Assembly: GCA_034359265.1 (NCBI GenBank)
Contig: CP136893.1
Coordinates: 23,506,001 to 23,570,000, forward strand
From: Canna indica
Taxonomy: Eukaryota > Streptophyta > Magnoliopsida > Zingiberales > Cannaceae
Reading direction: 5' to 3'
DNA: 64,000 nucleotides
This document shows positions 33,750-44,520 of this stretch, piece after piece. Position 1 is the stretch's first letter. Each line of letters opens with the position of its first letter. A model generated the notes under the pieces. The model was not told where the DNA came from. It made no database searches and saw only the letters and a program-made list of their open reading frames with translations. The translations under genes and the position numbers were made by a program.

Positions 33750-34085
33750 ATACTAAATTCCGGCGCCGGAGTCCACCCTCCGGCGCCGGCGTACAGTGGC
33801 CGGACACAATGTCCGGCCACTGCAGAAGGTCCGGCGGCGGCCATCGGCCGACCGCCGCCGGCCGAAACCCTAGAAATAGGGTTTCGGTCGGGTGATTTCT
33901 GCCGGCCGCAGGGAAGAGACGGCAACAGGGGAGACTTACCTGAACAAGTCGGCAGCAGCGGTCGGCGTCGTCGGCGTCGTCGGCGTCGGCAGCAGCGGCA
34001 GCGACGGCGAGTGGCGTCGGCAGGAGCGGCGGCGGCAGCAGCGAGCAGCGGGAGGAAGAAGAGTCGGGCGCGAGAGCGTGCCCTA
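33750..34085 (-). other. GC-rich leader of inner CACTA element
   Basis: GC-rich segment with GCAGCGGC/GTCGGCGTC trinucleotide runs between the 26-bp array and the subterminal repeats. It corresponds to 7705-8050 and 37497-37815, and to a promoter or 5' untranslated exon by position. A paired GCCGGACACA/TGTCCGGCCACTG block sits near 33800-33822. Reading frames here are not conserved between copies. Confidence 0.55.
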
Positions 34086-34094
34086 TATAAACTT

Positions 34095-34397
34095 ATCAGC
34101 AACGGCTCACTCGCCCGTTAGAACGTCGTTGCTGATAAGTTATCATCAGCAACGGCTCACTTATCCGTTAGCAAGCCGTTGCTGAAAATTAAAATATAAG
34201 CAACGGCTCGCCTTTCCGTCCGAAAGCCGTTGCTGATAATTAAAATAATCAGCAACGGCTCGGGTTTCCGTTAGAACGCCGTTGCAGATACAGTTTTCTG
34301 CAACGGCTCGGGCGGCCGTAAGAATGCCGTTGCAAATAGCAACGGCTTGAGCGGCCGTCGCTGATAGCCGTTGCTGAAGACGAAGTTTGTAGTAGTG
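34095..34397 (-). repeat. Inner CACTA 5' terminus and subterminal repeats
   Basis: Repeated AGCAACGGCTC / GCCGTTGCTGA units end in GTTTGTAGTAGTG at 34397, a CACTA 5' terminus. The next bases (ATCCCTGATATTTTGC) are in the middle of a tnp2 gene. Confidence 0.9.
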
Positions 34398-36435
34398 ATC
34401 CCTGATATTTTGCAATCATCGACGTTCACACATCGAGATAAGTTTGAAGCATATCCATCGGGTAATCTGAGTTCTTTTACCCATTGACAAACATCTTTGA
34501 TCTGTTATTTATTTAACACATATAGGGCCTTCGGTTTCAGATATCGTCTGTTGACCTCTTGTAACTCCAACTCTGGTCTTTTACAAAGTATTTTCAGATC
34601 ATGTCGGGCTTTGACATTATCTTTAGTTTTTCCAGAAATATCCATCACAGTGTTGAAAATATTATCAAACACATTTTTTTAATGTGCATGACATCTAAAT
34701 TATGTCGAATCAATAATGAACTCCAATAGGGCAATTCCCAAAAGATACTTTTTTTCACCCAGTTGTGTGTTTGGCCAAAACCTGACACTCTTTCATTGCG
34801 ACCAAATACTATATCTGGAAGTGCTGAAACACGTGCTAACATTTGTTCACCAGACAACATCGGTGGTGGCCCATCTCTTTCGACTCTGCCCTTAGTAAAT
34901 TTATTACGATTCCTTCGATACTGGTGATGAACCGGTAGGAATCGACGATGACAATCAAAGAATGAGATTTTTCGTCCGTTCTGAAGACTGATTGATTTAG
35001 AGTGTTCCATACAATACGGGCAAGAGAGTCGGCCGTGAGTGCTCCAACCCGACAACATGCCGTACGCGGGGAAATCATTGATTGTCCACAAGACCGCGGC
35101 CTTTAAATTGAAGTTTTGCTTCCGATGACAATCATAAGTGACAGCTCCCTCAGTCCACAATGTTTTCAATTCATTTATCAATGGTCTGAGAAATATGTCA
35201 ATTTCTTTTCGCGGACCCTTAGGACCCGGAATAATCATCGAAAGATAAATAAATTCATCTTTCATGCACATTGACGGTGGCAAATTATAAACTGTCAGCA
35301 GCACTGGCCAAACTGAATAAGGAGTTGCAGAATGTCCAAACGGATTAAAACCATCTGTGCACAATCCCAATCTGATATTTCTAGTATCCATAGCATATGA
35401 AGGATAACATGTATCCAAATGTTTTCATGCTTCACTGTCAGATGGATGAGTCATTACTGTATCATCACGACTTCTTGCATGCCAACTCATGTAGGGGGTT
35501 GTCTTTTCCGACATGAATAATCTTTGAAGCCTCGGTGTTAGTGGAAAATACCAAAGCACCTTAAACGGGATATTTTTCTGTCGGACCGATTTCTTCTCCT
35601 TGTAACGAGGGTGTTGACATACAGGGTATTTATTCAACTGCACATTTTCTTTATAATATAAAATGCAGTTATTTTGGCACGCGTGTATTTTTTCGTACCC
35701 AAGCCCCAATTTTCTCATCAGCTTTTTAGTCTTATAAAAAGTAGGCTCAAACTTGTTATCAGTAGGCAGCATTCCATTAATCAATCCAGCAATCCGATCA
35801 TACGCAACTCCGCTGATATTATAATCGGCCTTGATGTTTAAGAGCTGTGTCATTGCTGAAAACCTAGTGTATTTAGGACAATTCTCATACAAAGGTTCAT
35901 CGGCAGCTTTCAACATCTCGTAAAATTTTGCAGCTTCTTTATTCGGTAATTCAATCTCTACTGCAGCCCCTACTTCTGTGATATCAACCGCTGTAGTATC
36001 TGGTGGGACTGATGTCTGAAGATCTGGACGATCAACATTATCATTCAGGCGGAATTGACCCCCAAGACTATCAAGTATCATAGTTCTATAGGGATTACAT
36101 TGACTGGATGAAGAAGCACCAGCAGAGGAAGATTCACCATATGTCTGAATGACAGGATTGCTCGACGTCCCGACTTCGCGTGACTCCCCGTGACAAGTCC
36201 ATAGAAAATATCTTGGTGCAAATCCTTTGCTATATAGATGCAGAGTGACAGTCTCCCGATCCAAAAATCGTCCATTTGAACAAATGCGGCACGGACATCG
36301 GATTTGATCACCCATGCTAACGAAATTCCGATTCGAATAGGCAAAATTTAGGAAGTACGTTACGCCTAATCGAAACTCATTCGTTAAAGCTCCACGATCA
36401 AGACGTCGGTACATCCAACTTCGATCAGCCGACAT
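34398..36435 (-). pseudogene. tnp2 copy 2, 5' part only, broken by an internal CACTA end
   Basis: ATG at 36435. The transposase-associated domain is intact here (CGA at the codon that is TGA in copy 1). The frame runs to the TNP2 domain, with a Trp-to-TGA nonsense at about 35422-35424 and a 1-base loss in a T run near 34680. At 34398 it stops within the DUF4218 region (the HDCHVFMK segment of copy 1) against the inner terminus. The missing 3' part (rest of DUF4218, DUF4216, acidic tail, TNPA) is nowhere next to the unit. It is very similar to copy 1 by eye, with only scattered substitutions. Confidence 0.9.
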
Positions 36436-36509
36436 GATTCTGTCAATCAATGACAATTTCTTTGGTTAATGTCTTTAGGTGAGATTGTCCTATTCCATTC
36501 GGGATTTAT

Positions 36510-36699
36510 GTTATTCGTACTGCACTTACGTTTTTATTTTAACTGTTAACTAATTATTCTAAATTTCGACAGCATCTCCCTACAGTTCTCCGAATACGCA
36601 TATCATCTGGGCGCGTATCGGAGAACAAGAGAGATGTTGCCGAATTTTAGAATAATTAGTTAACAGTTAAAATAAAAACGTAAGTACAGTACAAATAAC
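36510..36699 (-). repeat. Long inverted repeat (hairpin) upstream of tnp2 copy 2
   Basis: Same core and spacing as 33003-33192, with a few substitutions (for example GTAAGTACAGTAC in the right arm). Confidence 0.88.
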
Positions 36700-36904
36700 T
36701 ATATTCCCAAATTGTCCAATCAGGGACAATTCAAGAGTTGTACGTCGTATAAAAGATCATCTACTTCTTTTACACGAACATACAATTCCCGAACGGATCT
36801 AAGGTTTTGCTAAATCATATCCGATTCGTCGATGCGTACGTGAAACATATCAACTCGTCGGATGGATGATTATTTTCTAAATGTTTCGAGACAATTCGAG
36901 TCCA

Positions 36905-37350
36905 TATTGGATGATTTCGGCGCGCGTCCGAAGTGGACGATTCCGGCGCGAGTCCGAATTGGACGAATCCGACGCGCGTCCGAAGTCGACGATTCCGGCG
37001 CGAGTCCGAATTGGATGATTCCGGCGCGCGTCCGAAGTGGACGATTCTGACGCGAATCTGAATTGGACAATTCTAGCACGCGTCCGAATTGGATGATTCC
37101 GGCACGAGTCCAAATTGGACGAATCCAGCGCGCGTCCGAAGTGGACGATTCCGGCGCGAGTCCGAATTGGACGATTCCGGCGCGCGTCCGAAGTGGACGA
37201 TTCCGGCGCGAATCCGAATTGGACAATTCTGGTGCGCGTCCGAATTGGACGATTCCGGCGCGAGTCCAAATTGGACGATTCCGGCGCGCGTCCAAATTGG
37301 ACGATTCCGGCGCGCGTCCGAAGTGGACGATTCCGGCGTGCGTTTGAAAT
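36905..37350 (-). repeat. 26-bp tandem repeats, outer CACTA leader
   Basis: About 17 units of the same 26-mer as at 33404, roughly twice as many, more diverged in the left half. Copy number therefore differs between the two leaders in one unit. Confidence 0.92.
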
Positions 37351-37463
37351 TAATCTAAACCCTAATAATTAATCTAACAAATTAAACAATTAATCTAAAC
37401 AATTAATTAACAATTATAAAATAATTAATTAACAATTATAAAATAATTAATTAACAATTTCAA

Positions 37464-37498
<35 letters not shown>

Positions 37499-37821
37499 TC
37501 CGGCGCCGGAGTCCACCCTCCGGCGCCGGCGTACAGTGGCCGGACACACTGTCCGGCCACTGTAGAAGGTCCGGCGGCGGCCATTGGCCGACCGCCGCTG
37601 GCCAAAACCCTAGAAATAGGGTTTCGACCAGATTTTAACCCCTCCGGCCGAAACATAGTGAGAGCCGGTCGACCGATCAACATACCGGCAGCAGCGGCAG
37701 CGGCGGCGAGAGGCGTCGGCGTCGGCAGCAGCGGCAGCAGCGGCGAAGGCGTCGGCAGGAGCGGCGGCGGCAGCAGCGGGAGGAAGAAGGGTCGGGCGCG
37801 AGAGCGTGCCCTATATATACT

Positions 37822-38125
37822 TATCAGCAACGGCTCACTCGCCCGTTAGAACGTCGTTGCTGATAAGTTATCATCAGCAACGGCTCACTTATCCGTTAGT
37901 AAGCCGTTGCTGAAAATTAAAACATCAGCAACGGCTCGCCTTTCCGTATGAAAGCCGTTGCTGATAGTTAAAATAATCTGCAACGGCTCGGTTTTCCGTT
38001 AGAACGCCGTTGCAAATACAAATATCTGCAACGGCTCGGGCGGCCGTAAGAATGTCGTTGCAAATAGCAACGGCTTGAGCGGCCGTTGCTGATAGCCGTT
38101 GTTGAAGATCAAGTTTCTAGTAGTG
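37822..38125 (-). repeat. Outer CACTA 5' terminus and subterminal repeats
   Basis: Same subterminal motif series as 34095-34397. It ends TTTCTAGTAGTG at 38125 beside the duplication GCA. Confidence 0.9.
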
Positions 38126-39185
38126 GCACCAAGGTTGAAGCTGGCCCTTCCACTAAGAACCGAGCACCAAAAGTGAGGAAGAGGGGATGAGAAAACCATG
38201 GAATAAGGAGAAAGATGAAGGAATACCTCATTGTTCTTCTTGGATTCCTCCAAGAAGATGAAGTAGATGACACACCCAAGAGGAAGAGACCTTCAAATCA
38301 GCTTCACAATCCTTCAATTTACAGGGGATCGGATGCCCTTCGGCGATTAGTTACCGTGCAACTAAGTCTCTCGATTACAACATTCCGAAGTCGGCTAGGG
38401 TACAGAAGAAGTGTCAAACCCTAATATTGATTTATATATATTCCACCCGCCAAGATGTCATCTTGATAATGAAATGTCAGAAAAGTCTTCTTGACTTTCA
38501 TGTCTACTCTGGCTAGAGATTCTCGAGTCGACACTTGTAGGGACACATAGGACATTATCTCCTCTCACTAGGAGTAACCAATTCCATATTAGTTGCTCAC
38601 CTACCTTCATGAATGCTTCCCGATGCCCAGTAATACCTGACACATGACGCTAGGGCCACGTAGGGATAGAACCAAAGCAATGGGTTGTCACTCACAACGT
38701 AACCATGACAACCTCAGGTCCAATGACTACTTACACCTACTATCACCCGAGGAACATTCTATTGACACTCATGTAAGGATTCCATTCTGTGTTACTCGTG
38801 TAGGTTCGTTTAGTGAACTCGTTCCCTAATGAGCAACTGCACTTGTACATTAATGACAGCTCATAGGTAATTATGAGATCAGCTACTCCTTATCGTGTAA
38901 GGCATGTACCAAATGCACCAGTCTATTTGGAATCATCAATCGCCTAATTGGTGATCCTATGACTGGGAACATTTAGAACAGGGGCATCTGGATTTCAAGC
39001 CTCACTGGCATGATCTCATTATGGCCTTGGAATCAATTGCCTGAGTTCATGGGGTTCATCACAATCTAATATATACAAAATATAGATGCAACATATGATG
39101 AAAAGATGTCTCATATTATTCACTAACTAAAAAATAATTTCCTACACATCAATATGTGATTGGCTCAAGGACACTATTTCTTTCA

Positions 39186-39410
39186 TGCACAGCCTCAACA
39201 GTTTAGATGCATGGGTCTGCTCACCACTATCCAACTCGGGTGGGTGTGGCCTCCCATCAACAATTCAGGTGCACTCAAGCGTACACACCACATAGCCTTT
39301 ATCTCGGCCCCATAATACTCAACCACACTGTCCCAAGAACCTCGGTATCCAAACCAATCATTAGGATGAATGCCTACATACCAACCAAAATTTTTAGAAA
39401 TCCATATAAA
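39186..39410. other. Unassigned stretch right of solo LTR
   Basis: Begins with the TGCAC duplication. The plus frame here is open and runs into the gypsy C-terminus, but no integrase motif is visible before about 39420. Probably foreign or rearranged DNA fused to the gypsy fragment. Confidence 0.4.
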
Positions 39411-39940
39411 AATTCTCACCTAAGTGCAGATGGGAAAGCCCAAGATGTGAAGTTTCAAGATGGTGATTTAGTTTTCCTGAAGGTGTCCCCTATGAAGGGG
39501 GTTGTGCTCTTCGAAGAGAAAGGGAAATTGAGTCATAGATTTATCGGGCCCTTTCCCATACTGCGGCGCAGAGGAGCGATTGCTTATGAGTTGGCTCTAC
39601 CACCTAGCATGGACCGGGTGCATCCTGTTTTTTATGTATCTATGCTAAAGCGATATGTTCATGACGATTCCCACATCCTGGATGTTACTGCAGTGGAGGT
39701 TGATCCGATCGTTTCTTATGAGGAAAAGCATGTTGAGATCCTAGACAAACATATAAGGAAACTGAGGTCCAAGGAGGTCCCATTGGTAAAAGTTCATTGG
39801 GAGCATCATTCGGGGCAGGAGGCCACTTGGGAGGTCGAACTGGACATGAGAGGAAAGTACCCATATCTCTTTGAGGCTGAGGTGAGTTTTTTTTTCTCCA
39901 CGTCAAAATTCGAGGACGAATTTTCTTTAGGGTGGAGGAT
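39411..39940 (+). pseudogene. pol: Tekay-like gypsy polyprotein C-terminus (integrase end and chromodomain-like tail)
   Basis: The frame includes VKFQDGDLVFLKVSPMKGV, HRFIGPFPILRR, RVHPVFYVSMLKRYV and the chromodomain-like VPLVKVHWEHHSGQEATWEV, the standard end of Tekay/Del chromovirus pol. It is open to a stop near 40028 but lacks all upstream protease, RT and RNase H. After the last coding residues comes AAATTCGAGGACGAATTTTC and a GGGTGGAGGAT polypurine tract immediately before the LTR. In a live element this tail steers integration into heterochromatin. Confidence 0.88.
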
Positions 39941-42386
39941 TGTTATGACCAAAATTTTAATAACTATATTTTATCCTTCAGCAGGAGATCGTGGGCTCAA
40001 GTTAGCGCGGGCTGGCGGAAAATTTTGAGATTGATTCCGAGCAAGCATTTGACGTGGAAAATTTATGAAAAATTTTATTTATATGTTCTCTGTGATTTAG
40101 CATACTATGATAATAGAGGACCTCGAGTCGAGTCTAACGGTCCAATCGGAACTCGAATCAGAGTTAGAATGTGTTAGATATAAATTTTATAAGTCGAATC
40201 ACTTAAGGATGAGCATTGTGGTCATTTGGGGCCCGACCAGATCCCATAAAAACCCACCTAGGGCGTGCGGCCTAGGGTTTAGTTGCACGCCACCCGAGGC
40301 AAGAAGAGAGAGAGAGTGGGGGCGACGTCGAGTAGGGAGGGAACCATCCGAAAACCAAAATCCGCGAGTTCGTCGGCGTTGATCGTAGGAAGGTCTCTAA
40401 CTTCTTCTTCCTCTCCATTTTCTTTCCAAAGGTGAGTGGATAAAGCTCTCTTTCCCCCATGTCCTTCATCATGTCGCCGCCCCTATGAGAGGGGATTTCT
40501 CAGATTTTTGGATGATTTTTCTCGTGTCAAATTCGAGTAATGGATTAATGGATTTTTACATTGTTGTCATGGATTTCTTGGTCCGGATTTTAGGGTGTTG
40601 GCCGCATGCCTCATGGCAAATTTTTTAGGAGCCGCTGCCCCCTTCTCTCTTGTTGTCTTGATGGGATTCTTGGTTCTTGATGGTAGCTCTTGATATTAAC
40701 GATTTCTTACTTCTTGGTAGAAGGGAAAGTTTGGGGCTTTAGGGTGTGCCACCCCCTCCTAAAGGGTTCCCTAGGAACTCTAAGGGTCGGCCAGCCCCTA
40801 ATAACCCATGTAGAGGATTTTGAGACATGTTTAAACATTGAGACTACACATTAAGAAGATTTTTCATATGTTGTTAGAACATGCACAAGTGTAGAAACCT
40901 ATAATTAGGAAAAGTAAGGAACTTAGGGACACTTAGAGACATATGGACCTTAGGATGAACGTTGTGTTGAGACGGCCCTATGGAGGACTTGTAGGTGCCA
41001 AACCCCTCTTGCTTTTAGAGCACTCGGATAAGGGGTAGGCCGACCCTAGGAGGTGCAGTTAAGGGTCACAAGGAGCTTAGTCTTCTATCGTGTATGCTCG
41101 CTATGTTTTAATACCTTAATAATGATTCTTCATGCCTATTCTTGCTATTGTTTACATATTCTATTATGTTGATACATGTCTATGTCATGCGCTTGTGATG
41201 GTATGCAGGTTGAGATATATTTAATTTCTTATGATATATTTTATGTGATACTCGGATATGATGATATGTATATTCATGGCCTGCGTGTATTATGTATGAT
41301 AATTATGTAGCATGAACATCATTGCTTATAAACATGTGAGATGTAATGTATGGCATGAGGACATGGAGGGGCCGAGGTATGACCATAGCATATTTCTGAT
41401 ATACTCGTTATGCGTATGTTATTAATCTCCTTAGTATGCTACGTATGTGTGTGTGTTGTGCTTGATGCATGATCTCAAAAGCCTCACCAGTGAGAGGAGG
41501 GTATGCCCCAAAGAGACGGTGTTGGCACTATTCCAGAAGTTTCGACCGGTGAGGGGAGAGCATATCCCAAAGAGACGTTCTGGAATCCTGACCAGTGAGG
41601 GGAACGTATTCCCCAAAGAGACGATTCGGAAGAGCTCGTTCCGGTGAGGGGAGGGTATGCTCCAAAGAGACGGTTCTGTGTTGGGTGGTAGTTCGGAGGC
41701 CACGCTGACTACCTACCCTTTGTGGCTATGTGGGACCGACGGGTCCGGGTTGGCATTTCTGTTGATGCATTTGGACATGTATTTTATACTTGGATAGCAT
41801 ATCTTATTGGTGGTTGTTATATGATGTACAGGAGAATAGATCTGCATGTTGATAATTGTTTTGTGAGTTGTGTTTTCACCGTTATATGCTTGTTTATATA
41901 CTGGATTTACTAATGATGGATATGGTGGCTTGAGGACTAATCTGCTCACTAAGTCATATTTAGACTTATCCTCTATTATGTTATCTTTTTCAGCACCTGA
42001 GCGTGACCAGAGAGGTAGCGCTGGTGGTGGTGAAAGGGACTGCGGATCTCATGACATGTCGTGGTCGAGGTGAATGCCCAAGTATTATATTTATTATTTT
42101 CTTTTATTTGTTTATTTGAGTCACGTGGACTTAGGGTAGATTTTATTCCGCATTTTTATGTTGAGGAGTTTATTCACGTTTTTAAAGACTTTATTCTTTA
42201 AGGGTTTGATCATTTGAATGTTTAACTATTTGATTGGTGAAATTATGGATATCTTGTTTATGTTTTCAGTAGTCAAATGATTTTATAAAATATTCAGGTC
42301 TTATAATTGCATCTGTGGTTTGGTTGGGTTAGGTTTCGAGGTACGTGGGGTACTCTGGCCGATCATGCCGAGTTTGGGGTGTGACA
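39941..42386 (+). mobile_element. Tekay-like gypsy 3' LTR, complete
   Basis: 2446 bp, TGTTATGACC to GGGGTGTGACA, right after the polypurine tract. It serves as reference for the related LTRs at 927-2457/22061-23872, 24446-26699 (inverted) and 59932-62478. No 5' partner LTR is in the window, so the element is truncated on its left. Confidence 0.85.
41480..41672 (+). repeat. Tandem ~60-bp repeats inside LTR
   Basis: Four copies of a unit with the core GGTGAGGGGA..GTAT..CCAAAGAGACG. The corresponding region of the LTR at 22061-23872 has instead a different duplicated block, so this part evolves quickly. Confidence 0.85.
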
Positions 42387-42520
42387 GTACCTGCCCCGTA
42401 TAATAAACGGATAAGAAAAAATACCCATGAAACCTCAAAAATAGGATATTAACTCCCATACCCTCCATAAACGGGTAAATACCCGTGGGTTCTCGCTTAA
42501 ACGGGTTGCCATCCCTATTA
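42387..42520 (-). mobile_element. Possible hAT-like terminal fragment
   Basis: On the minus strand it starts near TAATAGGGATGGCAACCCG and continues with CGGGTATTTACCCGTTTATGG, a form common at ends of plant hAT-like repeats. No partner terminus is seen. Weak call. Confidence 0.35.
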
Positions 42521-42633
42521 ATGACCCCTCGAGGTTCATTTTCTGGGCGATCAGCCTGGCCGTCTTCCCTATGATCTGGGTTGGGTTTCTGTGGTGTCAG
42601 ACTTCGTTATCTGGGGTCGTAACTTTTGCTTTG

Positions 42634-42635
<2 letters not shown>

Positions 42636-42681
<46 letters not shown>
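42636..42681. repeat. (CT)n microsatellite
   Basis: An uninterrupted CT run of about 46 bases. It lies within or just downstream of the Tat-like gag remnant. Confidence 0.95.
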
Positions 42682-42683
<2 letters not shown>

Positions 42684-42822
42684 CAATGGATGTATTTGTT
42701 CAGGCGTCCCGCATGGAGCAAATCTTCAAGTTGGTCATTGAGCTATGCATTCCTCAGTAGTGTGACCGCGGATGTCGTGAAATATGCACTTCTTGCTCCT
42801 ATCAGTGTTGGGTGATAGCTTT

Positions 42823-43989
42823 TGTTTTCCCGTGTTGGTGGGTATCTGATAAGCTTCAAGTGATATATGTCGTGAAGGATGATTTCCTTCTTAGTATTGA
42901 GAGGAGTATACTTTTCAAATTGGGCATTTAGCCGAGGCGGTGACCTCAGCCCTCGGTCATTGCTCTACTCAAGGCGGTTGTGGTCTTCACTCTTTCTATC
43001 TCCTTTTCTGGATTTCTTATCTTCGATAGTGGCTTTAAGATTTTGCTAGTCTATCCTTTTAGCTTCTTGGAGTTCTTTCATCTTTTTGAAGCTAGCAGTT
43101 TTCTCCTGAAACTCGGTCATGTCCTTAGGCTCTGTCAGGGTGATCTAGTCGGCAAAGAGTCTGGGCTTTAGCCCGAGTTTGATGGAGTAAAGCTCGATAT
43201 GTGGGTCAAGATTGAGAATTTATGCAGCTATGGCCTGAAACCTGTTCAGGTATTCTCTTAGGCACTCATATTGTCCTTGCCTGACATAGTGGAGGGCCGC
43301 CGTCGTCTTGTGATATACCCGTGATGTGGTGAAACGATTGAGGAAGGAGCGGGAGAGGTCTTCGAAGGAATGGATAGATCTCGGTAGGAGGGAGACAAAT
43401 CACAACAAAGCGGTTTTTCCCACAAAAGTTGGAAAGGCTTTGCAAAGTGTTGGATCAGTTGCTCCATGATAGAGTATCGTAGTCCTGAACATTGTCAGGT
43501 GTAGCGCGGGATCGCCTATACCATTGTAGGGTGTTAGGGTGGTAGGCAACTCACTACTCGACGAGAGGCAGGTTGTCATGATGTGCTCGCAAAGGGTCCC
43601 GCGTCGAGAGGGAGGGTAGTTCCTCCCATTTTGGCTTTGGGATTTTCATCTTTCTCCGGGTGACGGGTGCTAGAGACTTCGTCATGGAGAACGGGAATCA
43701 GTTGCTTCTTTCTGGAGTGGTTGCTTTCTCCATGTTCTGAGCGGCAGCACTCGTGGTTAGCTGGGGGTTGTCTTTGGAATCGCATGAGCATCTCGATTTT
43801 GGTTGTTAGCCGTTGGTTTTTAGCTTCCAAATCGTTTATTCAATGTTGGGGGTCTTTAGGGGGAGGATTGGCTGGTACCGGCGCGTCGCTCCTCGTTGTT
43901 TCAGCATCACCAGGTTGCGGCCGATCGTCGCCATCGGGTCGTGATCGTTGGCGTGCAGTGGTGGTCGCTTGGCTCCGAGTTCCAACCAT
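42823..43989 (-). pseudogene. gag: Ty3/gypsy Tat-like gag remnant
   Basis: ATG at 43989 gives MVGTRSQATTTARQRSRPDG, typical of Tat/Retand gag starts. Further on are the retrotransposon-gag block (YHGATDPTLCKAFPTF, then FVSLPPRSIHSFEDLSRSFL; about 43500-43330) and a late QFEKYTPLNTKKEIILHDI segment near 42900. Stops occur (TGA near 43840; others at 43000-43200). No pol is present. The fragment continues upstream into its 5' LTR at 44034. Confidence 0.8.
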
Positions 43990-44033
43990 TGTGGGGGATG
44001 TGAGCTTTACTCGGCCCCTCGGTGGGCGTCAAA

Positions 44034-44520
44034 TGTTCCTGTTTGAGGATTAGAGTATTCTGGTCTGATTTGATATCTCTCCTTATCTGATTCGACACTA
44101 GCGGGGGGACCTGCAAAATACATTTAGACGCTCAAGTCAGTGGGACTCCAAGGTGGAGATAATGAAAATTAAAATTAGGTTTACTTGAGGCGTGTCATGT
44201 CTATATTTATTGCAAGTGGAGGTGATGATGCTGCCCGAAAGTCTCGTTGTGATATTGCCCATAATGGGTCAAGGTTGATCCTGGAGATGGCGGGCTCGTA
44301 ATGACGTATCTCTCATAATAAGATAGGATGTGGGTATCCATGTATAATTGGGTGGGGTCCCGGGATAGAGTCGCTTGGTCTGGCTCAGATCTGATTCATG
44401 GGCATAGCTGGGCGGAGCCCCCTTGGTTGAGCCGCTTGGTTCGGCCCGAAATGAGTGGTGGGGCGTTGTTGGGTCTAATCCGACCGAACCCAATACTTTT
44501 AGTCTAGTCCATATACTATT
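44034..44520 (-). mobile_element. Tat-like gypsy 5' LTR fragment with primer-binding region
   Basis: On the minus strand the LTR end GGAACA is followed by TTTGACGCCCACCGAGGGGC, close to the usual Tat primer-binding/leader sequence. The LTR body carries TGACTTGAGCGTC and TTTTGCAGGTCCCC, common in this lineage. The far boundary near 44520 is approximate; no target duplication was identified. Confidence 0.6.

Larger units (their letters stand above)
27184..38125 (-). mobile_element. Composite CACTA (En/Spm) unit, 10.9 kb
   Basis: Outer termini are CACTACTAGAAAAATGG (27184) and TTTCTAGTAGTG (38125), flanked by the 3-bp duplication GCA (27181-27183 and 38126-38128). A third terminus, TTTGTAGTAGTG, ends at 34397. 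Read on the minus strand: outer 5' end, subterminal repeats, leader, 26-bp array, hairpin, tnp2 5' part (copy 2, broken at 34398), a second 5' end, the same leader features, full tnp2 copy 1, TNPA, and one 3' end. So there are two 5' halves and a single 3' half. The inner 27184-34397 segment has the layout of a complete 7.2-kb autonomous-type element. Confidence 0.92.
26906..39185. mobile_element. Solo LTR split by the CACTA unit
   Basis: Starts TGTTGGGATGGG and ends TTTCTTTCA. Flanks are TGCAC at 26901-26905 and 39186-39190, a perfect 5-bp duplication. Without the CACTA unit and its duplication, its length is about 1.33 kb. There is no internal coding, so it is a solo LTR; the superfamily is not determined. 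The short frames at 38215-38829 are not genes. Confidence 0.75.

Noticed and set aside
38215..38829. Short frames right of the CACTA unit
   Set aside because: They lie in the right half of a solo LTR (duplication TGCAC at both ends); no motif.
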